NCBI GenBank assembly: GCA_942490895.1
Contig: CALNZC010000013.1
Location: forward strand, 124,001-188,000
DNA: 64,000 nt
DNA from: JAGNXB01 sp942490895
GTDB taxonomy: Bacteria; Bacteroidota; Bacteroidia; Chitinophagales; Saprospiraceae
Direction: 5' to 3'
Shown here: positions 9,514-15,608 of the stretch, one piece after another
Layout of the letters: each line of letters opens with the position of its first letter
Position numbering within the stretch: the first letter of the stretch is position 1
The notes under the pieces: generated by a model
Told to the model about the DNA's origin: nothing
The model's database searches: none
The model's input: only the letters and a program-made list of their open reading frames with translations
Translations under genes and position numbers: made by a program

Positions 9514-9521
9514 CAAAGATA
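9514..9521 (-). promoter_or_regulatory. Bacteroidota -7 promoter element (TATCTTTG) before the 2OG oxygenase gene
   Basis: Read on the minus strand the sequence is TATCTTTG, matching the Bacteroidota TAnnTTTG -7 box. It is correctly placed 17 bases before the oxygenase ATG, in the 40-base gap after gldB. No clear TTG is seen at the -33 position. Confidence 0.45.
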
Positions 9522-9537
9522 CGAATTCTCAGATCGC

Positions 9538-10578
9538 TTAGCGTCTGGGTTTATACTTGGCTTCATCGAGAAACACCTGTGAATCCACTCGATCGGCAAG
9601 GGCTGCAATCCCCTTTTCGGGATGTCGGTTCAGCCAGGCTTTCACGATGCGCATACCGATCCAGTCGCCTGTCCTTCCCGGTGCTTCCATGGGCATGCCA
9701 GGAGAGTGCGGGCTGTACTCGACAAATTTGCGGTACTCCTTATAGTCGGTGCTATACAGGATATTTTCACTCAGGAAGTAGGCCCAGATGTTCTCCTCAT
9801 TTTCCTGACACCAGGTCAACTGATCGGGGGTAAACTCTATTCGAGCTGTGTCGGCGATACCCGGAAGAAAGATATCCATCAAGACCTGGACCTTCCCATT
9901 GCGGATGATATGATCGATCAGCCGTTCACCAGTAGGTGGACCAATGATATCCTCCAAAAGGGGTTTGAGCGTTCTGGGGACCAGGTGGTCCCGGTTATAG
10001 GAACGGGTGAGGTAATTGGAAAAGACGGCATTGGAGGGGTCAATACGGCTATACGGGTAACCAGCGCCAAGATAGAAGTCCAACCCAACCGCCAATTCAT
10101 CTTCCCCATAAATGAAATTGGCAATGGAAAATTCAGACAGGAAGGTGGTGATGATCGGTGTGGGTCTCTCCGGAAATATGACTTTCAGATAGCGGAAAGC
10201 CGTTTCAAAGGCTTCCAACTCCCGGTTCAGGTCGGGGTACACGACCTGGATCGTATCGTAGAGCTTACGAGTAGCTGGGAAGGAGAGGAATCCTTTAAGA
10301 AAAACATCTGGCCCTTCCGGGGCGATTCGGGGGTCTGGCAAACCCAGGAGCTGATCAAAATACAGCGTACTGAACTCACCATAGACACGATCAAGCTCTA
10401 CGCGACCTGCCTGAATTTGGGCTGTATCCAGAGAGAAGAGGTCCTGATCAAATCGGCGGATCTCTGTTTGGATAGAAACGTCTGAAATATCCGGACGATC
10501 ATAGTCCTGTGGTGTTTGATCACAACCGGCCAAGACAAGCGCTACAATGCCCAGAAAGAAAAGAGTCACATTTTGCAT
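9538..10578 (-). CDS. gldB: Gliding motility lipoprotein GldB
   Basis: A 346-residue lipoprotein. The signal peptide ends in a lipobox VLAGC (Cys19), and IQTEIRRFDQDLFSLDT and YGEFSTLYFDQLLG are typical of GldB. The Zn-peptidase-like family features GLDFYLGAGYPY and a C-terminal region with GRTGDWIGMRIVKAWL are also typical. GldB is essential for gliding in Flavobacterium and is associated with T9SS function, although its exact biochemical role is not settled. Its presence fits the many T9SS cargo proteins in this window. The gene ends 40 bases before the oxygenase gene and starts 108 bases from the divergent beta-barrel gene. Confidence 0.87.
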   Translation of the reverse strand: MQNVTLFFLGIVALVLAGCDQTPQDYDRPDISDVSIQTEIRRFDQDLFSLDTAQIQAGRVELDRVYGEFSTLYFDQLLGLPDPRIAPEGPDVFLKGFLSFPATRKLYDTIQVVYPDLNRELEAFETAFRYLKVIFPERPTPIITTFLSEFSIANFIYGEDELAVGLDFYLGAGYPYSRIDPSNAVFSNYLTRSYNRDHLVPRTLKPLLEDIIGPPTGERLIDHIIRNGKVQVLMDIFLPGIADTARIEFTPDQLTWCQENEENIWAYFLSENILYSTDYKEYRKFVEYSPHSPGMPMEAPGRTGDWIGMRIVKAWLNRHPEKGIAALADRVDSQVFLDEAKYKPRR

Positions 10579-10686
10579 AGTCTGTACGTTCTACAACAAG
10601 CTGCGAAATTAATTAGGATATTTGCCCCTGAAAGGAAGAGTGTATACTTTTTCAATGCACTCATCCTTCTCACAATACTACAACCT

Positions 10687-11382
10687 ATGAAACAACTGAT
10701 CATTCTGTTTGTATTGTTCACTGTTGTTGGTTTGCCATCCGTACATGCCCAATATGACTTCAAATTCGGGTTTGAGGCTAGCCCATTCATCTCCTGGATG
10801 AGTACGGATAAGAAGCCGGTTAAGAGTGACGGTACAAACCTCGGGTTCCAAATCGTGATGAACGGAGAGTACTACATTCAGGAACGATATGCGCTCAAGG
10901 CTGGCCTGGGTTTAAGTTTCCGCAATGGGGGACGTCTGTTGCACACCGAAGGCGGAGCGATCTTTCCAGATTCTGATCTGAGTATGCCTTCATTAAAGGA
11001 TCCTCTACCGCCGAATACCTCTGTGAAATATAAACTCCAGTATGTCGAAATCCCGATGGCGTTTCGGATGCGAACGCAGGAGTTTGGGTACATCCGTTAT
11101 TTTGCGGAGTTGCCGATGCTCGTTCTGGGGATCAACTCTCAGGCCAGGGCAGATCTTGGTGTAGCCAATGGAGAGAATGAAGATATCAGCAAGGATACTC
11201 CGTTCTTCAACCTGAGCTGGGGCCTTGGTGCCGGTGCAGAATATTCATTGACCTCCACCACCTCTCTGGTAGGTGGACTCTTCTATCAACAGGGTATGGC
11301 GGATGTGACATCAGATAGTACTCCGGACGAAAGCAAAGCCGTTCTCAAACGCCTCATCCTGCGTATGGGTGTGATGTTCTAG
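10687..11382 (+). CDS. Outer-membrane beta-barrel protein (porin-like)
   Basis: A 231-residue secreted protein. The start ATG 10687 gives a clean signal peptide (MKQLIILFVLFTVVGLPSVHA, cleavage before Gln22). The longer frame from 10516 overlaps gldB and has no signal at its N terminus. Alternating strands (FKFGFEASPFISW, YALKAGLGLSFRNGG, LSWGLGAGAEYSL, LRMGVMF ending in an aromatic residue) fit the PorT/OMP_b-brl family of small eight-stranded barrels common in Bacteroidota. No specific function can be given. Confidence 0.8.
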   Translation: MKQLIILFVLFTVVGLPSVHAQYDFKFGFEASPFISWMSTDKKPVKSDGTNLGFQIVMNGEYYIQERYALKAGLGLSFRNGGRLLHTEGGAIFPDSDLSMPSLKDPLPPNTSVKYKLQYVEIPMAFRMRTQEFGYIRYFAELPMLVLGINSQARADLGVANGENEDISKDTPFFNLSWGLGAGAEYSLTSTTSLVGGLFYQQGMADVTSDSTPDESKAVLKRLILRMGVMF

Positions 11383-11399
11383 AAAAATGCTCCTGAAGG

Positions 11400-11431
11400 T
11401 TTGACCCAAGGGAAAAAATGGCTTACATTTG
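11400..11431 (+). promoter_or_regulatory. Promoter of tRNA-Phe
   Basis: A near-ideal Bacteroidota promoter: TTTG at 11400-11403, 20 bases, then TACATTTG at 11424-11431. It lies 33 bases before the mature tRNA 5' end, which allows a short 5' leader for RNase P removal. Confidence 0.75.
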
Positions 11432-11464
11432 CATCCGCTTCGATAGGAAGCACGAAATAAGGAT

Positions 11465-11537
11465 GGTGCGGTAGCTCAGTTGGTAGAGCAATGGACTGAA
11501 AATCCATGTGTCGGCGGTTCAATTCCGCCCCACACCA
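11465..11537 (+). tRNA. tRNA-Phe (anticodon GAA)
   Basis: A 73-base cloverleaf: acceptor 11465-11471, D arm GCTC/GAGC, anticodon stem ATGGA/TCCAT around CTGAAAA (anticodon GAA), variable loop GTGTC, T arm GGCGG-TTCAATT-CCGCC, acceptor 3' strand CCACACC and discriminator A. CCA is not encoded. The acceptor stem has one C-A mismatch (position 5 with 68). The 3' part of this tRNA, from within the T arm onward, is copied twice more downstream together with its terminator. Confidence 0.95.
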
Positions 11538-11611
11538 CAGGGACCCTGTTCGCAAGAGCAGGGTCTTTTTTATTTTCGGTCATGTACTATGTGTATATCC
11601 TCCAATCCGTC
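11516..11611 (+). repeat. Direct repeat A: tRNA-Phe 3' part, terminator and GIY-YIG start
   Basis: About 96 bases running from the last two bases of the T stem 5' strand through the tRNA end, the terminator and the first 30 bases of the GIY-YIG gene. Copy B (11969-12064) matches it with one visible substitution (T/C in the fourth codon region). Copy C (12366 on) matches it as far as the T tract. Spacing is 453 bases from A to B and 397 from B to C. Confidence 0.9.
11542..11571 (+). terminator. Terminator of tRNA-Phe (copy A)
   Basis: Stem GACCCTGTTC / GAGCAGGGTC (10 base pairs, one G-T) around a GCAA tetraloop, followed by six T. It starts five bases after the tRNA end. The same terminator recurs exactly at 11995 and 12392. 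Confidence 0.9.
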
Positions 11612-11890
11612 ACTACTGGTCAATTTTACAAGGGTATTTCTAATGATCTGAAACGTAGATTCCACGAGCATAACTCTGGTTACGAAAAGGCAACCGCTCC
11701 ATTCAAACCCTGGAATCTTGTCTGGTTTACCATCAAACCCAATAAAAGTGATGCGTATCAGCTCGAGACCAAGTTGAAAAACCTGACCTCAAACATCCGT
11801 ATCATCAGGTTTATTCATAAGTACAAGCCGGTCGGCGGCCCGGACGAACCGCCAGTTGTCCTTAGTCCTGTCCAGATGGATCTCCTTTGA
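11582..11890 (+). CDS. GIY-YIG nuclease family protein, unit 1
   Basis: A 102-residue single-domain GIY-YIG nuclease of the small UvrC-N/YhbQ-like type. The GIY strand is MYYVYILQS, the YIG strand FYKGISNDLKRRF with the conserved Arg, followed by HEHNSG, and the conserved Glu is in QLETKLKN. The ATG at 11582 is only 10 bases after the T tract of the tRNA terminator, so there is no room for an ordinary promoter; expression would need readthrough or an internal start. The paralogue at 12035 is about 70 per cent identical over the core. The C terminus GGPDEPPV is encoded by the left arm of a large palindrome. Position directly behind a tRNA, with a copied tRNA 3' end, suggests a mobile or homing-type element (inference). 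Confidence 0.85.
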   Translation: MYYVYILQSVTTGQFYKGISNDLKRRFHEHNSGYEKATAPFKPWNLVWFTIKPNKSDAYQLETKLKNLTSNIRIIRFIHKYKPVGGPDEPPVVLSPVQMDLL

Positions 11891-11936
11891 TCAAGACCCT
11901 CTGCGCTTGTCCGAACTTCAACTGGCGGTTGTCCGG
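11840..11936. repeat. Large imperfect palindrome closing GIY-YIG unit 1
   Basis: The left arm 11840-11858 (CCGGACGAACCGCCAGTTG) pairs with the right arm 11919-11936 (CAACTGGCGGTTGTCCGG); the only difference is one extra base in the left arm. The left arm codes for the end of the GIY-YIG protein. The loop contains the stop codon. Confidence 0.75.
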
Positions 11937-11939
11937 ATC

Positions 11940-11969
11940 CAGACATCCGCTGGCTAGCGGATCGTCTGG
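11940..11969. repeat. Palindrome immediately before tRNA fragment B
   Basis: CCAGAC-ATCCGCT, a four-base loop, then AGCGGAT-C-GTCTGG forms a 13-base-pair hairpin with one bulge. Its last bases (GATCGTCTGGG) run straight into the copied tRNA 3' end. The sequence GGATCGTCTGGG also stands directly before tRNA fragment C, so it marks the unit end. Confidence 0.7.
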
Positions 11970-11990
11970 GTTCAATTCCGCCCCACACCA
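11969..11990 (+). pseudogene. tRNA-Phe 3' fragment, copy B
   Basis: 22 bases identical to the tRNA-Phe 3' end from the T-stem edge through the T loop, acceptor strand and discriminator A. No D arm or anticodon arm lies before it, so it is not a functional tRNA. It is followed at the same spacing by an identical terminator. Confidence 0.85.
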
Positions 11991-11994
11991 CAGG

Positions 11995-12024
11995 GACCCT
12001 GTTCGCAAGAGCAGGGTCTTTTTT
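11995..12024 (+). terminator. Terminator copy B
   Basis: Exact copy of the tRNA-Phe terminator (10-base-pair stem, GCAA loop, six T). In its present place it would end any transcript of GIY-YIG unit 1, whose stop codon lies about 100 bases upstream. Confidence 0.85.
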
Positions 12025-12034
12025 ATTTTCGGTC

Positions 12035-12565
12035 ATGTACTACGTGTATATCCTCCAATCCGTCGATTCAGGTCAGTTCTACAAGGGCATTTCCAATGAT
12101 CTGAAACGTCGTTTTCACGAACATAACTCCGGTTACGAAAAAGCTACTGCTCCTTTCGCACCCTGGAACCTGGTTTGGTACACCATCAAATCCATGAAAA
12201 GTGAAGCAACGATCCTGGAGTACAAACTCAAAAATCTGACTGCTCATGCGCGCATTGTGCAGTTTATACAGAAGTACAAACCTGTCGGCGGCCCGGACGT
12301 TCCGCCTCTAGCGGAAGTCCCGATCCACCCCGAGTTCTCGGGGCCGCTAAAGGCGGGATCGTCTGGGTTCAATTCCGCCCCACACCACAGGGACCCTGTT
12401 CGCAAGAGCAGGGTCTTTTTTTTGTTCCTGAATTCCTGCATCCCGCATGAATACGGGATTGTTCCGGGTTTCTGGTTCATTCCGGTTTCACAGCAGGGTA
12501 CGATTGGGCTGTTCAACGTTCAAGGTGCTCCGCTCACACGGAGCCCTGTTCAAGGGTCAACGTGA
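12035..12565 (+). CDS. GIY-YIG nuclease family protein, unit 2 (C terminus runs into repeat DNA)
   Basis: The first about 90 residues are a full GIY-YIG domain (MYYVYILQS, FYKGISNDLKRRFHEHNSG, Glu in ILEYKLKN), close to unit 1. After GGPDVPP the frame stays open and reads through palindromes, the tRNA-Phe 3' fragment C (giving SSGFNSAPHH) and terminator C, stopping only at 12563-12565. The nominal 176-residue product therefore has an accidental-looking tail. Because the terminator at 12392-12423 lies before the stop, a terminated mRNA would have no stop codon. The core domain shows no damage. Confidence 0.75.
   Translation: MYYVYILQSVDSGQFYKGISNDLKRRFHEHNSGYEKATAPFAPWNLVWYTIKSMKSEATILEYKLKNLTAHARIVQFIQKYKPVGGPDVPPLAEVPIHPEFSGPLKAGSSGFNSAPHHRDPVRKSRVFFLFLNSCIPHEYGIVPGFWFIPVSQQGTIGLFNVQGAPLTRSPVQGST
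12366..12387 (+). pseudogene. tRNA-Phe 3' fragment, copy C
   Basis: Third copy of the same 22 bases of the tRNA-Phe 3' end, again preceded by GGATCGTCTGGG and followed by the terminator. No GIY-YIG gene follows this copy; homology with A and B ends in the T tract. It may be the original tRNA 3' end displaced by two insertions. Confidence 0.85.
12392..12423 (+). terminator. Terminator copy C
   Basis: Same stem and GCAA loop as copies A and B, followed by eight T. It lies inside the open frame of GIY-YIG unit 2. Confidence 0.85.
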
Positions 12566-12746
12566 CCCCCGTGTTATCTGAGTTGAACGTTGTACCGGAT
12601 GTCCTTGACCTCCTTGAACTGGCAGGGCCGGAGGCCCTGGCTTGAACTGTGACCCCAACAGGCAAATGGTCAGGTTTTTATCAGGGAGTGGAACGCGAAG
12701 ACAATCAGGAACGTAGGGACCCAACCTACCGGCAGACAGGCAGAAA
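12424..12746. other. Palindrome-rich intergenic DNA
   Basis: No gene is supported in these about 320 bases. They hold short perfect palindromes: GGGTCA-ACG-TGACCC at 12554-12568 and CAGGGCC-GGA-GGCCCTG at 12623-12639. They also hold repeated TTCAACGTT / TTGAACGTT and CTTGAAC words. Similar words occur at 34.52-34.62 kb after dnaB. Confidence 0.6.
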
Positions 12747-13490
12747 TTATTCTTCGATTCGATCCCAGCCCCAGCCATCTTGTGTCCACGCATTGACAAA
12801 TGAGGAACGAACCAGGCGGCCCTTTGGCTCATAGATTATAGTATACCCCGGGCCATCAAAGGCCATGGAAGCGTCATTGATCCGAACATTCAGAAATGGA
12901 TAGGATGTCCCTAGCAGTGACTGATTTGTCATATATGCCGCTTTATAGTTTTCACTATAGCTATAGTTGGTCTTCCAGCCGAAAAACTCGACTTCCACAC
13001 CCTGGAATTTCTGAAAAGGCAGATAACTCAAGGAATAGGTGCTTGAAAATGAATTTCTTTTGGCGACTTCAAAGAATAACCAGGAACTTGAAAATTCACC
13101 ATACAGTGGTTCTATCCAGAGGGTATCTGTCTCGACATATGCCCGGAGGGTATACACGCTATCTGCATTCCAGAGGGTATTATTGACCACTGAAACTGAA
13201 TGAGGGGTGAGGTATTCCTTGAGGATAAACACACCCTGGTCCTCCGAAACAACTTCTACAACCAATGTATCTGTGTGGTAGGTGATATTACTATTGGTCG
13301 CCGAAAAGTATTCATCACCGGAAAACCGGATGAATTTGGATTGCTGCCCAACCATCAGACAACCAATTTCGATGGGGTCTGGATTCTGCCCGGTATTCGG
13401 AGTTCCGGTTTCAGAGTCTTTCTGACAGGAGGTCATCACGACAGCCAAGAAGAGCATGGTCGCCAAAGACCAGAGGACAGAGGTGCGCAT
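12747..13490 (-). CDS. Hypothetical lipoprotein
   Basis: A 247-residue secreted lipoprotein of unknown function. It begins with a signal peptide and lipobox VVMTSC (Cys22), followed by a Ser/Thr/Asn/Pro linker (QKDSETGTPNTGQNPD). The rest is beta-rich with many aromatic residues (FFGWKTNYSYSENYKAAYM) and no motif I recognise. It lacks a T9SS C-terminal signal. It is probably anchored in the outer or inner membrane by its lipid. A terminator-like hairpin on the same strand stands 70 bases before its start, so it may have a regulated leader. Confidence 0.75.
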   Translation of the reverse strand: MRTSVLWSLATMLFLAVVMTSCQKDSETGTPNTGQNPDPIEIGCLMVGQQSKFIRFSGDEYFSATNSNITYHTDTLVVEVVSEDQGVFILKEYLTPHSVSVVNNTLWNADSVYTLRAYVETDTLWIEPLYGEFSSSWLFFEVAKRNSFSSTYSLSYLPFQKFQGVEVEFFGWKTNYSYSENYKAAYMTNQSLLGTSYPFLNVRINDASMAFDGPGYTIIYEPKGRLVRSSFVNAWTQDGWGWDRIEE

Positions 13491-13861
13491 AGTACTAGAT
13501 ATTTTCCCTAATCAACGGAATGATCCGATAAACTGTGGGGTTTGAAACCCAGATGCATCAAAAAAGAACCCGGACGAGGGGTCCGGGTCCTGAATGGAGT
13601 ATGAGAAAAATGAATACTCTGATTGAACGTGTCCGGATTGGTCTGATTCCAGACATTTTGATGCTTCAATACCAAAACTAATCAAGACCACTCCGTATTG
13701 CCCAATGCTACGTTCAATTTTCAAAAAGATGGAATGACTATGATAAATAGTCTGGAAACCGAATCATGTACGGGCGGGTTGATCAGGCAACTGAACTCCA
13801 CCTTTTCGCACCATCTAATTGTATAGGAATTCGCAAGAATTCCGGATAACTTGGAACCCCT
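13491..13861. other. Divergent intergenic region with hairpins
   Basis: 371 bases between a leftward lipoprotein gene and a rightward T9SS cargo gene. It contains the palindrome GGGTTT-G-AAACCC (13538-13550), the minus-strand terminator at 13560-13588 and the hairpin GGAATTC-GCAA-GAATTCC (13826-13843) in the leader of the rightward gene. A 70-codon minus-strand frame (13512-13724) crosses the terminator and is not supported. Confidence 0.5.
13560..13588 (-). terminator. Intrinsic terminator on the minus strand without an upstream gene
   Basis: On the minus strand ACCCGGAC, a five-base loop and GTCCGGGT form an 8-base-pair GC-rich stem, followed two bases later by six T. The transcript it ends would come from 13.6-13.85 kb, where no coding gene is seen. 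It could end a small RNA or act as an attenuator in the leader of the 12747-13490 lipoprotein gene. Confidence 0.6.
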
Positions 13862-15598
13862 ATGAAGCACATTCTCTATGCCTTGAGCATTTGCCTCTTG
13901 CTATTTTGTCATTCAAGCGCTTTTGGGCAACTTCCAGGGTTTACCTGGCAACCTGGGCCACTGACAGAACTCGATATCGTTATCCCGGTAAAGGATGGCT
14001 GGCTCTGGGCTGTAGGTGGCCTCAAGATGGGATATAGCCCGAGTTACCTGCAAAAACGATCACCCACTGGTGAATTGGTTTGGGAATCTGATATCCCCCC
14101 GCAGAACGGATCCTTTCTATCAGGCCTGGTGGAACTTCCTGACCACCGGATCATGGCCATATTTACGTTAAGCTTCTGCGATCACTGGGTAGGGCCTTCC
14201 TATATGCTCATTGATTCTGACGGGAAATTTTTACAGTACAAGGACATTGACAATACTTCCTATCAAACCTATAAATTGACCTCTTTTGTCCAGCAAACAG
14301 ACACCTTTCTACTCGCATGGAAAAAAGATTTCAACACTTCTCCTCCTTATCCGTATTCCTTGACGCACTGGAATATATCCACCGGAACAGAATATATCTA
14401 CCCTATCCAATCGGATGGGCAGGATCGTCCTGTCGTCCTCAAATATGATGATAACGGGTATATTCTGATCGGATTGAGCAGCGGAGGATTTGGCACATTT
14501 GCTCCAGAGACAGGACTAGTTTCTGATACGTTGGCTGCAGATTTTGGAATTGTATATGATGTAGCCTTCCAACCTGATGGCTCTTTTTTCACTTGTGGAA
14601 CCGAGAAATTGGCTTTCTACAATGCACAGGGATTAAAATTGAAACAACTAGACCTCCCCAATGAAATCATCACTACCGGATATGCAACAAATGGAAACCT
14701 GGTCGCTTTCACAACAAATCAAGCCACATCAGAAAATAGAATATTTGTTCTGAGCAGCATTCTAGATACGATTTCGATCATTGAAAATCTTTCTGATGAT
14801 GCACTATTGACACAATTACTAGTTGTGGAAGAACAACCATGGGCTCTCGGACAAGAGCATCAAAATGTCTTTGCCAAATCATTCTCCAGCACTAGTAATT
14901 CACCATTTCTCAACCAGGATGCAGAGCTGCTAGAGATCAGTTTTGAAAGCTCCCTGGATACGATCACACCCTATTTTACACCGAACTGTAAGGCCACTTT
15001 CAATTTGGAGAAGGTTAAGATCCATATTCTCAACAATGGTACCTTACCTCTTCATCAGGTATTCCTCAATTGGGATAATTACTTCCTATCATCCTGGTCA
15101 TTTGGATGTGAATATTCGAAACAACAATTTCTTATTGAAGGCCTAGACCTTTTACCTGGTCAATCAGAATGGATCAGCATTCCAGATATCGAACTATATA
15201 CTTATGTAGAATGCGGTACATCCATAAACATTGACCATGATTTTTGCATGGAATTAACCTGTCCGAATCAAATGATCGATGGGGATCATACCAATGATTT
15301 TTCCTGCACTACTCTAGAGTTTTTAATCTCTTTTCAAAAAGACCCCACCGCTTCAGAGATATTTTCAACTTACCCTAATCCGTTTGTCGATCAGATCACT
15401 TTGGAGAATATCCCTGAGGAAGCACAACACTTTTCTGTCTTTGATCAATGGGGTAGAATCGTCCTGAAAAGCGAAGTCAATTCTCCTAATAAAAGCATCA
15501 TCCTGCCACCAGGTCCAGGTGGAATGTATGCAATAGTTGCCTTTAACAAACACGGCCAGATTAAAGGATCGTATCGTCTCATACGCATGACGGAATAA
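13862..15598 (+). CDS. Secreted protein with T9SS type A sorting domain (paralogue 1)
   Basis: A 578-residue exported protein: signal peptide MKHILYALSICLLLFCHSSA to AFG, then a beta-propeller-like body (repeated strands such as GWLWAVGGLKMGYSPSYLQK and NGYILIGLSSGGFG). It ends in a T9SS type A signal (TYPNPFVDQITLENI, then FDQWGRIVLKSEV and GMYAIVAFNKHGQIKGSYRLIRM). A middle domain with NNGTLPLHQVFLNWDNY resembles a CARDB/Ig-like unit. It is followed after 10 bases by a paralogue of the same architecture. The cargo would pass through Sec and then T9SS to the cell surface. The function is not known. Confidence 0.85.
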   Translation: MKHILYALSICLLLFCHSSAFGQLPGFTWQPGPLTELDIVIPVKDGWLWAVGGLKMGYSPSYLQKRSPTGELVWESDIPPQNGSFLSGLVELPDHRIMAIFTLSFCDHWVGPSYMLIDSDGKFLQYKDIDNTSYQTYKLTSFVQQTDTFLLAWKKDFNTSPPYPYSLTHWNISTGTEYIYPIQSDGQDRPVVLKYDDNGYILIGLSSGGFGTFAPETGLVSDTLAADFGIVYDVAFQPDGSFFTCGTEKLAFYNAQGLKLKQLDLPNEIITTGYATNGNLVAFTTNQATSENRIFVLSSILDTISIIENLSDDALLTQLLVVEEQPWALGQEHQNVFAKSFSSTSNSPFLNQDAELLEISFESSLDTITPYFTPNCKATFNLEKVKIHILNNGTLPLHQVFLNWDNYFLSSWSFGCEYSKQQFLIEGLDLLPGQSEWISIPDIELYTYVECGTSINIDHDFCMELTCPNQMIDGDHTNDFSCTTLEFLISFQKDPTASEIFSTYPNPFVDQITLENIPEEAQHFSVFDQWGRIVLKSEVNSPNKSIILPPGPGGMYAIVAFNKHGQIKGSYRLIRMTE

Positions 15599-15608
15599 AT
15601 ACATCTAC

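Noticed and set aside
11480..11581. Extension of GIY-YIG unit 1 upstream into tRNA-Phe
   Set aside because: The extra codons lie in the tRNA and its terminator; the domain begins at the ATG at 11582, as in unit 2.
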